Source: SAR116 cluster bacterium
GTDB taxonomy: Bacteria > Pseudomonadota > Alphaproteobacteria > Puniceispirillales > Puniceispirillaceae
Assembly: GCA_004212735.1 (NCBI GenBank)
Contig: SHBD01000018.1
Location: 1-36,353, forward strand
Length of the DNA stretch: 36,353 bases
Direction of reading: 5' to 3'
The notes beneath the pieces were generated by a model, which did no database searches, had not been told where the DNA came from, and saw nothing but the letters and a program-made list of their open reading frames with translations. Below are positions 1 to 7,373 of this stretch, piece after piece (positions within the stretch are counted from its first letter, which is position 1; the number at the start of each line of letters is the position of its first letter). The position numbers and the translations under genes are program-made.

Positions 1-53
1 GCGCCCAGTTGGATAAAAATGCAGCTACCATGACCGTGGGATGTACAATATTT

Positions 54-72
54 GCGAATGATTATCAAAAGC
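54..72. promoter_or_regulatory. Fur/Mur-box-like palindrome
   Basis: The 19-mer GCGAATGATTATCAAAAGC matches the classical Fur consensus GATAATGATTATCATTATC at 14 of 19 positions, including the unbroken core AATGATTATCA. In alphaproteobacteria Fur homologues often act as the manganese regulator Mur. The site lies about 250 bp upstream of a TerC/YjbE gene, a family linked to manganese efflux, but it may instead serve a gene left of the window. No convincing -35/-10 pair was found beside it. Confidence 0.35.
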
Positions 73-154
73 GAACATAAGCTCTAGCCAATTTGACTGC
101 AAAAAGCGCGGAAAATCGGTTCCCATGCGACAATTTTTCAAGGCCAAACAGGTT

Positions 155-218
155 ACCGCCCGATAACCGATCAAAAATGGTTTTTTTTACCTATTCGGGC
201 GGTTGCACTTCGCCGCCC
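155..218 (+). promoter_or_regulatory. leader with two mutually exclusive hairpins upstream of terC
   Basis: ACCGCCCGA at 155-163 is perfectly complementary to TCGGGCGGT at 195-203, a 9-bp stem. GGGCGG at 197-202 can instead pair with CCGCCC at 213-218, a 6-bp stem with a 10-nt loop. The two stems share 197-202 and cannot coexist, as in riboswitches and attenuators. A run of eight or more T (180-188) lies in the loop of the first stem. The downstream gene belongs to the YjbE branch of TerC, known for yybP-ykoY manganese riboswitch control, but I could not recognise that consensus here. Nothing coding was seen in 1-322. Confidence 0.35.
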
Positions 219-246
219 AAGAGGGCATATCTGCGGCAAGGCGGCC

Positions 247-302
247 AAGATAGACATGCCAAGATAGACAGGCCCAGATAGACAGGCCCAGTTAGACAGT
301 CA
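247..302. repeat. 14-bp tandem repeat, 4 copies, terC 5' leader
   Basis: Units AAGATAGACATGCC, AAGATAGACAGGCC, CAGATAGACAGGCC and a degenerate CAGTTAGACAGTCA. The array ends about 20 bp before the terC start, so it should be transcribed as leader. Unit length is not a multiple of three, as expected outside a reading frame. Confidence 0.85.
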
Positions 303-322
303 ACAAGGACGGACCACGTATC

Positions 323-1389
<1,067 letters not shown>

Positions 1390-1414
1390 CTATGACCGGC
1401 TTTCAGGATGACAA

Positions 1415-1444
1415 CTGTCAGCTTGGCACCTGTCAGGTTGGTAA
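1415..1444. repeat. 15-bp tandem duplication across the lysE-type stop codon
   Basis: CTGTCAGCTTGGCAC is followed by CTGTCAGGTTGGTAA. Each copy contains TCA, the complement of TGA; the copy at 1433-1435 is the actual stop codon. Confidence 0.6.
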
Positions 1445-2080
1445 TAGGCCGGACAGCAGTTTCAGCCCGTAGATCGAAAACCCGATGCCGACAAGCGCAT
1501 TGATCGGCCGGTAGAGCCGCAGATAAATCCTGCCAGCGGTTTGACTGGCAAACAGGGTGGCAAACAACGCATGACCGGCAAAAGACGCCCCGCCCGCCAT
1601 CAGGGTGAACAGGCTGATATGCAACGCATCACTGGCGATCACCGGAAACAGCGAAATCACCGCAAGCCATGTTGTCAGCACCTTCGGATTGGTCATCATC
1701 ACCATGAAAGCCTGGGCAAAGGCACGCCCGACAGGCTGGTTGTTGATCGCCGTCAACTGTGCCCCCGGGCCGAAGGATTTTCGCAGATACCGGAAGGCGA
1801 AATATTGCAACAGCACCCCGCCAAGCACGGTGAGTGCCGCCTTGGCAACAGGCAGCGCGGCAAACAATGCCGCCGCCCCCAACAGCACGGCAAGCGCCCA
1901 CAGCAACAGCCCGGCACCACAGGCAAAAGCGCACGCCATGCCAGCCTTGAGACCCGACCCCATGGCCGTGGCAATGGTGTTGAGGACGTTCGGCCCCGGG
2001 ATGAACACATTGAGCATGAGAAAGGCCAACGCTGGCATCAGATCAGAAAATTGTGCCAAAGGGGGCATCACGTGAGGCAT
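1433..2080 (-). CDS. LysE/RhtB-family amino acid exporter
   Basis: A 215-residue protein with about six membrane segments. Near the N-terminus it has FIPGPNVL (residues 26-33), the PGPN signature of LysE/RhtB exporters, and the usual glycine-rich helix after it. The family expels amino acids or their analogues by proton antiport; the substrate here is unknown. The open frame extends to 2383, but the extra 101 codons translate a heptamer repeat and have no homologous look. The ATG at 2080 has GGAG nine bases upstream and puts the first helix at the usual position, so it was chosen. The gene is divergent from the FAH hydrolase, and its 5' region carries an 11-copy repeat that could influence expression. 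Confidence 0.85.
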   Translation of the reverse strand: MPHVMPPLAQFSDLMPALAFLMLNVFIPGPNVLNTIATAMGSGLKAGMACAFACGAGLLLWALAVLLGAAALFAALPVAKAALTVLGGVLLQYFAFRYLRKSFGPGAQLTAINNQPVGRAFAQAFMVMMTNPKVLTTWLAVISLFPVIASDALHISLFTLMAGGASFAGHALFATLFASQTAGRIYLRLYRPINALVGIGFSIYGLKLLSGLLPT

Positions 2081-2105
2081 CGCACCAAACTCCACAGGAC
2101 ATATG

Positions 2106-2182
2106 ACAAAGGACAAAGGACAAAGGACAAAGGACACAGGACAAAGGACAAAGGACACAGGACACAGGACACAGGACACAGG
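2106..2182. repeat. heptanucleotide tandem array, 11 copies
   Basis: Units are ACAAAGG or ACACAGG in the order four A-type, one C-type, two A-type, four C-type. Degenerate heptamers flank it (about 2093-2105 and 2183-2189). The array starts 25 bp upstream of the exporter ATG, so it lies in its promoter or 5' leader. No reading frame on the minus strand has a stop within it. Confidence 0.95.
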
Positions 2183-2320
2183 ACAGATAGTGGGGAGGGA
2201 TGACCCCCATAAGAAAAGCGATTTTCCGGCAGCGCCCCCCGCGCCGGTGGGAGGTTCCAGCTTGAACGCGGGTGCCAATCCATGCTTTATAGCGCGTACA
2301 AATATATACCAAATGCAATT

Positions 2321-2347
2321 TTGCTTTTGTGACCTAATTTTTATAAT
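2321..2347 (+). promoter_or_regulatory. candidate sigma70-type promoter for the FAH hydrolase gene
   Basis: A perfect TATAAT at 2342-2347 is preceded by TTGCTT at 2321-2326, with 15-bp spacing, slightly short. The surrounding 2300-2350 is A+T-rich against a G+C-rich background. The start site would fall near 2354, about 28 nt before the chosen ATG. Confidence 0.4.
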
Positions 2348-2381
2348 TTGAGGTTCCTTTCCCATGTTCAAGGTGCCTGAC

Positions 2382-3071
2382 ATGTCAGATTACGTTTTCT
2401 CCCCGCCCGCCATTCAGGCCATTCCCATTGTCGGCAGCGACAAGCTGTTCCCGGTCAACCGGATTTTCTGCGTTGGCCGCAATTATGAGGCACATGCCAA
2501 GGAAATGGGCGCCGAAATTGACCGTGAGGCACCGTTCTATTTCACCAAATCCGCAGCCTCGATCAGCATGGCCGAGGGCAGCATCAGCTATGCCAAACGC
2601 ACGCAGAATTACCATTACGAAATGGAGATGGTGCTGGCGATTGGCACGGCTGGCTTGAATGTCGATATTGCCGATGCCGAGAGCCTGATTTTCGGCTGTG
2701 CCGCCGGTCTCGACATGACGCGCCGCGATTTACAAAATGATGCAAAAAAACTGGGCCGCCCCTGGGACACCGGCAAGGATGTCGAGCAGTCAGCCGTGAT
2801 CACGCCGATCAAGCCCATTGCCGAGGTACCATCCATTGCCAAAGCGCGAATCCATCTGGCGCAGAATGGCGAGACCAAACAGGAATCCGATCTTGCGCTG
2901 ATGGTCTGGTCAGCTGCCGAGATCATCGCCGATCTGTCCAGCCTGTATCATTTGCAGCCGGGCGATCTGATCTATACCGGGACACCGGCTGGTGTCGGTC
3001 CGGTCGAACGCGGAGATACGCTGGTCGGCGGTGTTGAGGGCGTTGCCGATTTCACCGTGTCCTTCACCTGA
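2382..3071 (+). CDS. fumarylacetoacetate hydrolase (FAH) family protein, fumarylpyruvate-hydrolase-like
   Basis: A 229-residue FAH-fold enzyme. CVGRNYEAHAKEMG (30-43) begins the catalytic domain. The metal ligands expected for the family are visible as E80 and E82 in HYEMEMVLAIG and D111 in GLDMTRRDLQ. The GDLIYTGTPAGVGPV block near the C-terminus is typical. Length and the RDLQNDAKKLGRPWDTGK segment suit the short NagK/fumarylpyruvate hydrolase group, which cleaves C-C bonds of acylpyruvates; decarboxylase or oxaloacetate tautomerase activity is also known in this family. The ATG at 2382 has AAGGTG seven bases upstream; another ATG at 2364 has no ribosome site. It converges with the MalY-like gene. 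Confidence 0.85.
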   Translation: MSDYVFSPPAIQAIPIVGSDKLFPVNRIFCVGRNYEAHAKEMGAEIDREAPFYFTKSAASISMAEGSISYAKRTQNYHYEMEMVLAIGTAGLNVDIADAESLIFGCAAGLDMTRRDLQNDAKKLGRPWDTGKDVEQSAVITPIKPIAEVPSIAKARIHLAQNGETKQESDLALMVWSAAEIIADLSSLYHLQPGDLIYTGTPAGVGPVERGDTLVGGVEGVADFTVSFT

Positions 3072-3074
3072 AAA

Positions 3075-3106
3075 ATCAGCGCCTAGTTCGATCAGCGCCT
3101 ATTGCA
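3075..3106. repeat. 16-bp tandem duplication across the MalY-like stop codon
   Basis: ATCAGCGCCTAGTTCG is followed by ATCAGCGCCTATTGCA. CTA, the complement of TAG, occurs in each; the one at 3099-3101 is the real stop. Confidence 0.7.
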
Positions 3107-4286
3107 GATCAGAAAAGGCGGTGCGCAGGCGCTGCATCGCGGTTGCCACCTGAGCGCGCGGCATTGCGATATTGAAACGCATGAAACTGTCACCACCAGC
3201 ACCAAAGGTTGAGCCATGGCTGGCGGCAACACCGGCAGTCTGAATCCGATTGATAAATTCAGCCGCCGGCATTCCGGTGCCGGCAAAATCCACCCAGGCC
3301 AGATAGGTTGCCTGTAACGGCATCACGCTGACACCCGGGATAAGCGACAGCTCATCAGATAACAGCTGGCGATTGCCATCAAGATAGACAAGCAGAGCGT
3401 CAAGCCAGTCATCGCCATGCAGATAGGCCGCCTCGGCCATCACCATGCCGAACCGGTTGACCGACATGCCGGCCGCCCTGTGCGTCTTTGCCAGCTTTTC
3501 GCGTAGGGTGTCATCAGGGATCACCATGCTGCCGGTCATGCCGCCGGCGATATTGAAGGTCTTGGTCGTCGCCACCAGCGTGACAAGACGATCATGTGCC
3601 TGCGGCATCGCAAGCGGGGCGACAACATGGCTGTGGCCCGGCATGATCAGATCGTTATGGACCTCGTCACTGATCAGCATCAGATCATGTTTGACGCAGA
3701 AATCTGCAAGTGCGCCAAGTTCAGCCGCCGACCAGACACGCCCGCCCGGATTGTGCGGCGAGCAGAGCAGGACAAGAGTTTCATCGCCGGTGAGCTGGGC
3801 CTCCAGCGCGGCAAGGTCCATGTGATAGACGCCGTCATGCTGCACAAGTTCGGACTCGACAAGCCGCCGGTCATTGGCGCGGACAATGGTGCCAAACCAG
3901 TGATAGACAGGCGAGAACACAATGACCCCCTCACCCGGATTGGAAAACGCGCTGATACAGAGCGCCAACGCATTGACAAGGCCATGTGTCTGCAACAGCC
4001 ATGACGGATCTACCTGCCAATTATGCCGCCGCTCCATCCAGCTACAAAGCGCCGCCGCATAGCTCGTCGGATTGTCGTAATAGCCATAAACACCATGCGC
4101 CATGTCCGCCGCAAGGGCGGCATCGACCTGTTCAGGCGGTCGAAAATCCATGTCGGCCACCCACATCGGAATGCCGGTATCAGGTGAAACACCATAATCG
4201 GCCTGCATATTGTCCCATTTGCTCGAATGGGTGTTGCGGCGGTCAATGATCTTGTCGAAGTCGATTGTCACGGTCTGTCTTTCCAT
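3099..4286 (-). CDS. MalY/PatB-family PLP-dependent C-S beta-lyase or aminotransferase
   Basis: A 395-residue fold-type I PLP enzyme. The Schiff-base lysine is K242 in ATTKTFNIAG; SPHNPGG (166-172) holds the Asn that contacts PLP, and the cofactor-nitrogen Asp is D197 in LISDEVHNDL. The N-terminal SSKWDNM and MWVADMDF patterns mark the MalY/PatB subgroup, which cleaves cystathionine or cysteine to pyruvate, ammonia and a thiol. Length is normal. The ATG at 4286 begins the conserved region with little room upstream; no strong ribosome site is visible. Its promoter region, shared with the divergent argE-like gene, is filled by two tandem arrays. Confidence 0.88.
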   Translation of the reverse strand: MERQTVTIDFDKIIDRRNTHSSKWDNMQADYGVSPDTGIPMWVADMDFRPPEQVDAALAADMAHGVYGYYDNPTSYAAALCSWMERRHNWQVDPSWLLQTHGLVNALALCISAFSNPGEGVIVFSPVYHWFGTIVRANDRRLVESELVQHDGVYHMDLAALEAQLTGDETLVLLCSPHNPGGRVWSAAELGALADFCVKHDLMLISDEVHNDLIMPGHSHVVAPLAMPQAHDRLVTLVATTKTFNIAGGMTGSMVIPDDTLREKLAKTHRAAGMSVNRFGMVMAEAAYLHGDDWLDALLVYLDGNRQLLSDELSLIPGVSVMPLQATYLAWVDFAGTGMPAAEFINRIQTAGVAASHGSTFGAGGDSFMRFNIAMPRAQVATAMQRLRTAFSDLQ

Positions 4287-4314
4287 ATTCTGCTGGCTTT
4301 ATTCTGTTGGCTTG
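4287..4314. repeat. 14-bp tandem duplication just upstream of the MalY-like ATG
   Basis: ATTCTGCTGGCTTT is followed by ATTCTGTTGGCTTG, abutting the start codon at 4284-4286. It occupies the position where a Shine-Dalgarno site would be expected. Confidence 0.6.
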
Positions 4315-4325
4315 TTTGCGGGTGG

Positions 4326-4385
4326 CTGTTTTAAGAGTGCCTGTTTTAAGAGTGCCTGTTTTAAGAGTGCCTGTTTTAAGAGTGG
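4326..4385. repeat. 15-bp tandem repeat, 4 copies, between divergent genes
   Basis: CTGTTTTAAGAGTGC is present three times exactly and a fourth time with one change (final G). It lies in the 232-bp divergent region between the MalY-like gene and the argE-like gene. The rest of that region shows no clear operator. Confidence 0.95.
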
Positions 4386-4518
4386 CTGTGGAGAGGGAAC
4401 AAAGAAGGGCGGCATCCACCCGAATATTTGCCATCTCATTCTGATCCGGTTAATCTGCAAGTCATAGCCAGTTGATGACATGGTATCAACAGCGCAGTCG
4501 CTGGCATAAAGGTATGTG

Positions 4519-5757
4519 ATGTCCCAAACAGTTGAGATACTTCATGATTTGATCAGCTTTGCCACAGTCAGCCGCGATCCGAACCGGGCGTTGATTGATT
4601 ATGTTGCCGACCGGCTTGATGATGCCGGGATCAGCGCGACGGTGATTCCCGATGAGAGCAACAAGAAGGCCAATCTGTTTGCCAGCATCGGCCCAACAGG
4701 CTCTGGTCCAGTTAGTTCGGGTCCAGTTAGTTCGGGTCCAGTTAGCTCGGGTCCAGTTAGCTCGGGTCAGCACGGGCCTGATAATGGCGGCGTGATGCTG
4801 TCCGGCCACACTGATGTCGTGCCAATCGATGGACAGGACTGGACGCGGCCAGCCTTTACCTGCACCGAGGAGGATGGTCGGCTTTATGGGCGCGGCACGA
4901 CAGATATGAAAGGCTTTTGCGCCGCAGCGATCGCCAGCTTTGTCGCCGCCAGCAAATTGCCACTCCGCTCGCCTTTGCATCTGGCGCTGTCCTATGACGA
5001 GGAGATCGGCTGTATCGGCGTGCGCTCGATAATCGAGATGATGGCGAAAGCCCCGTTCCGACCCGCCATGTGCATCGTTGGTGAGCCAACCGAAATGGGA
5101 CTTGGCACCGGCCATAAGGGCAAGACAGCGATCCGGGCGCAGTGCCATGGCCGTGCCGGCCATTCGGCGCTGGCACCACTGGCGGTCAATGCGCTGCATC
5201 TTGCATGCGATCTGGCCGGCGAGATTCGCGCAACGCAGGACGAACTGCGTGAAAATGGGGCGCGCGATGATGATTATAACATTCCCTATACCACCCTCCA
5301 TGTCGGACGGATTGACGGCGGTGTGCAGCTGAATATCGTGCCGCATGAGGCCGTCATTGATTTTGAAATCCGCAATCTGGCAGAGGATAACCCGCAGGAT
5401 ATCATCCAGACAATCGAACGCCGCATAGCGCCAATCATTGCCAGAGCGCAGCAGATCGCCCCCGAAGCGGCGATCAATTTTACCATTACCAACACCTATC
5501 CCGGGTTGGATACCGCCCCGGATGAGGATGTTGTCACACTGTTGAAATCACTGACCGGTGCCAACACAACGATCAAAATGGCCTTTGGCACCGAAGGCGG
5601 ACTGTTTTCCCGCGATCTGGGAATCCCGACTGTGATCTGTGGCCCCGGATCAATGGATCAGGGCCATAAACCGGATGAATTTGTCACAAGACAGCAACTC
5701 GCCCTGTGTGATGACATGCTGGCAAAGCTCAACCAACGGCTTGTCGCCGGGCTGTAG
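4519..5757 (+). CDS. argE: ArgE/M20-family N-acyl-L-amino acid deacetylase (acetylornithine deacetylase type)
   Basis: A 412-residue dinuclear zinc peptidase of family M20. Metal and catalytic residues are visible: H97 and D99 in SGHTDVVP, D129 in GRGTTDMKGF, the E161-E162 pair in YDEEIG, GEPTEM, the dimerisation-domain CHGRAGHSA, and the last histidine in DQGHKPDEF. These fit acetylornithine deacetylase, which releases ornithine in arginine synthesis, though other N-acyl amino acids are possible. AAAGG six bases upstream supports ATG 4519 over GTG 4516. Residues 61-83 are an in-frame 15-bp repeat (S-S-G-P-V) inserted just before the strand carrying the metal ligands, where relatives have a short turn. 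A 7-bp hairpin (5746-5768) surrounds the stop. Confidence 0.88.
   Translation: MSQTVEILHDLISFATVSRDPNRALIDYVADRLDDAGISATVIPDESNKKANLFASIGPTGSGPVSSGPVSSGPVSSGPVSSGQHGPDNGGVMLSGHTDVVPIDGQDWTRPAFTCTEEDGRLYGRGTTDMKGFCAAAIASFVAASKLPLRSPLHLALSYDEEIGCIGVRSIIEMMAKAPFRPAMCIVGEPTEMGLGTGHKGKTAIRAQCHGRAGHSALAPLAVNALHLACDLAGEIRATQDELRENGARDDDYNIPYTTLHVGRIDGGVQLNIVPHEAVIDFEIRNLAEDNPQDIIQTIERRIAPIIARAQQIAPEAAINFTITNTYPGLDTAPDEDVVTLLKSLTGANTTIKMAFGTEGGLFSRDLGIPTVICGPGSMDQGHKPDEFVTRQQLALCDDMLAKLNQRLVAGL
4702..4768. repeat. 15-bp in-frame tandem repeat, 4.5 copies, within argE-like gene
   Basis: Units TCTGGTCCAGTTAGT, TCGGGTCCAGTTAGT, then TCGGGTCCAGTTAGC twice and a partial fifth. Differences between units are synonymous or conservative; all encode Ser-Gly-Pro-Val-Ser. 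The reading frame is preserved. Confidence 0.95.
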
Positions 5758-5768
5758 ATATGCCCGGC
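5746..5768 (+). terminator. possible terminator hairpin at the argE-like stop
   Basis: GCCGGGC and GCCCGGC form a perfect 7-bp stem with a 9-nt loop that contains the TAG stop. The following TTGTGCC is a poor U tract, so intrinsic termination is uncertain. Confidence 0.4.
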
Positions 5769-5916
5769 TTGTGCCTGGATGGATTACGTGGGCTCCCTTT
5801 GACCCCCGCACGATCTTGTTTGATTTGATGCTCTTTTACCTTGTTATCTTCAGGGTCCCAAAAATACCGTTCAGGTGGACCAAGAGGACATGCAGCCCCA
5901 TATCATTCAGTGTGCG

Positions 5917-5932
5917 ATAGGATATATCCTAT
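5917..5932. promoter_or_regulatory. 16-bp perfect palindrome ATAGGATATATCCTAT
   Basis: A perfect inverted repeat of the size and A+T-rich centre bound by dimeric repressors such as GntR-family proteins. It lies in the 248-bp space between two convergent genes (argE-like and the class V aminotransferase), where operators are not expected. The rest of 5758-6005 is A+T-rich toward its right end and shows no supportable gene. Confidence 0.45.
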
Positions 5933-6005
5933 TACGTGCCAAATGTCAAGCACAAAATAAAAGTTTTTAAAAATCTGCCAAAAAATTCAGGATTGGAGGG
6001 GGGGA

Positions 6006-7265
6006 TCAGAGGGTTGCATCAAGCCCCTTGATCAGCTGTTGGACCTCATCAGCGCTGGTGTAATGCACAAAGCTGAGGCGCAGAACGCCCGCCTCCGGAT
6101 CGCAGCCAAGCGCGCCAATGGTGCGGACGGCATAAAAATCACCCGCACCCGCCATCACCCCATGCGCCGCAAGATCGGTGGCAATGGCGGCGGCTGGACG
6201 GTTGGTGTGAATCGCCACCGTCGGCACCCGGCCAGTGGCGGTGGCGATATGATCATTGCCCAGAATGCGCAGATCATTGCGCCCGCGCAGCCAGTCAAGC
6301 AACGGGGCAAGGGTTTTGTCCTCATAGGCGCGTTGCAAAGCGCAGACAGACCGCCCGCGATGGGCCGCGTCATGGGCTTTGGAATCGCCATTGTGGGAAT
6401 GGGCGCCGTAATGATGGCTGTAGAGCGCGTCTATATAGTCAGCCATGCCAGCGGCGGCGGCGATCTGGGCATGGTCGGGGCCAGCCGGTGTGAAGCGTTT
6501 GGTCCGCGCACCGGCATTGAAGAAATGCCCCTGATTGGGCAGCCGGTCGGCAAGCGCGCGCCGGACAATCATCACGCCCTGATGCGGGCCATAGGTTTTA
6601 TAACTGGAAAACAGGTAGATATCGGTGCCAAGCGCGGCGATATCAGGCAGGCCATGGGGGGCCATGCTGACACCATCAACGCAGGTGACAGCACCCGCCG
6701 CATGCGCCATCGCGACAATCTCGGCGACAGGATTTTCCTGGCCCACAATGTTCGAGCAATGCGGAAAACAGACGAGTTTCACCGGCCCGTCCAGAAGCTG
6801 TGCCAGAGCAGCGGTGCTGAGCTGGCCCAGCTCAGGATCGACATGCCATTCGCGCACCTCAATCCCGCGGTCAGCAAGGCGGCGCCAGACGCCCGTATTG
6901 GCCTCATGATCCTGATCGGTGACGATGATCGCATCACCCGGGCTGAGCATCGCGGCAAAAGCCTGGGCCAGAACATAGGTGTTCTGGCTTGTCGAGGGGC
7001 CGAAGCTCAGCTCATCCGTCTCGACATTCATCAGCGCGGCAAGGCGGGATTGCGCCTCGTCCATTTCCTCACCACCAGCACGCGAAGCCGGAAAGAAGCC
7101 GTAGGGCTGGACCTTGCGTTCGGTGTAGAAGCGGTGCAGACGGTCGATCACCTGAGCACAGGTGTATGAGCCACCGGCATTCTCAAAAAATGCCTGACCC
7201 TGGAGTGCCGGTTGGGAAAAGGCGGGAAACTGCGCGCGCACAAAGTTGATGTCGAGTTCAGTCAT
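6006..7265 (-). CDS. class V aminotransferase, cysteine-desulfurase-like (VC1184 subfamily type)
   Basis: A 419-residue fold-type I PLP enzyme of the NifS/SufS/Csd group. K223 in FSSYKTYGPHQGVM is the Schiff-base lysine, H120 in TDQDHEANTGVWR stacks on the cofactor, and D197 in CVDGVSMAPHG binds the pyridine nitrogen. The pattern FFENAGGSY at 26-34 is characteristic of the VC1184-like subfamily. The usual desulfurase active-site Cys loop is not evident, so the reaction may be another beta-lyase or transaminase step. ATG 7265 has GGAG eight bases upstream; the frame extends to 7400 only by reading through the 11-bp repeat. It is the last gene of a minus-strand run, after the ThDP enzyme. Confidence 0.8.
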   Translation of the reverse strand: MTELDINFVRAQFPAFSQPALQGQAFFENAGGSYTCAQVIDRLHRFYTERKVQPYGFFPASRAGGEEMDEAQSRLAALMNVETDELSFGPSTSQNTYVLAQAFAAMLSPGDAIIVTDQDHEANTGVWRRLADRGIEVREWHVDPELGQLSTAALAQLLDGPVKLVCFPHCSNIVGQENPVAEIVAMAHAAGAVTCVDGVSMAPHGLPDIAALGTDIYLFSSYKTYGPHQGVMIVRRALADRLPNQGHFFNAGARTKRFTPAGPDHAQIAAAAGMADYIDALYSHHYGAHSHNGDSKAHDAAHRGRSVCALQRAYEDKTLAPLLDWLRGRNDLRILGNDHIATATGRVPTVAIHTNRPAAAIATDLAAHGVMAGAGDFYAVRTIGALGCDPEAGVLRLSFVHYTSADEVQQLIKGLDATL

Positions 7266-7301
7266 TTTGGTGTCTCCGGTCTCCATGAAGAGGCTTTTAT
7301 C

Positions 7302-7373
7302 TGGTTGGGATTTGGTTGGAATTTGGTTGGGATTTGGTTGGAATTTAGTTGGGGTTTGGTTGGGATTTGGTGG
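7302..7373. repeat. 11-bp tandem repeat, 6.5 copies, between the ThDP-enzyme and aminotransferase genes
   Basis: TGGTTGGGATT and TGGTTGGAATT alternate in units 1-4, then TAGTTGGGGTT, TGGTTGGGATT and a partial copy. It fills most of the 79-bp spacer and the final codons of the upstream gene. The G-to-A change in the fifth unit makes TTA at 7345-7347, the upstream gene's TAA stop. Confidence 0.95.

Noticed and set aside
155-322. yybP-ykoY riboswitch call
   Set aside because: The context and competing stems are suggestive, but its conserved sequence blocks could not be recognised, so only a generic leader is annotated.
2081-2383. N-terminal extension of the LysE-type exporter by 101 codons
   Set aside because: The extra codons translate the heptamer array and an intergenic segment; a good ribosome site and the family start fit ATG 2080.
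4326-4385. CRISPR array
   Set aside because: Units are directly adjacent with no spacers, and no cas genes are present; the same applies to all other arrays in the window.
5758-5880. Minus-strand frame with RYFWDPEDNKVKEHQ
   Set aside because: Protein-like at first sight, but it has no start codon, is bounded by a stop near 5900 and continues antisense into the argE-like gene.
6039-7169. 376-codon plus-strand frame opposite the class V aminotransferase
   Set aside because: No recognisable motif; the minus strand has the full PLP active site.
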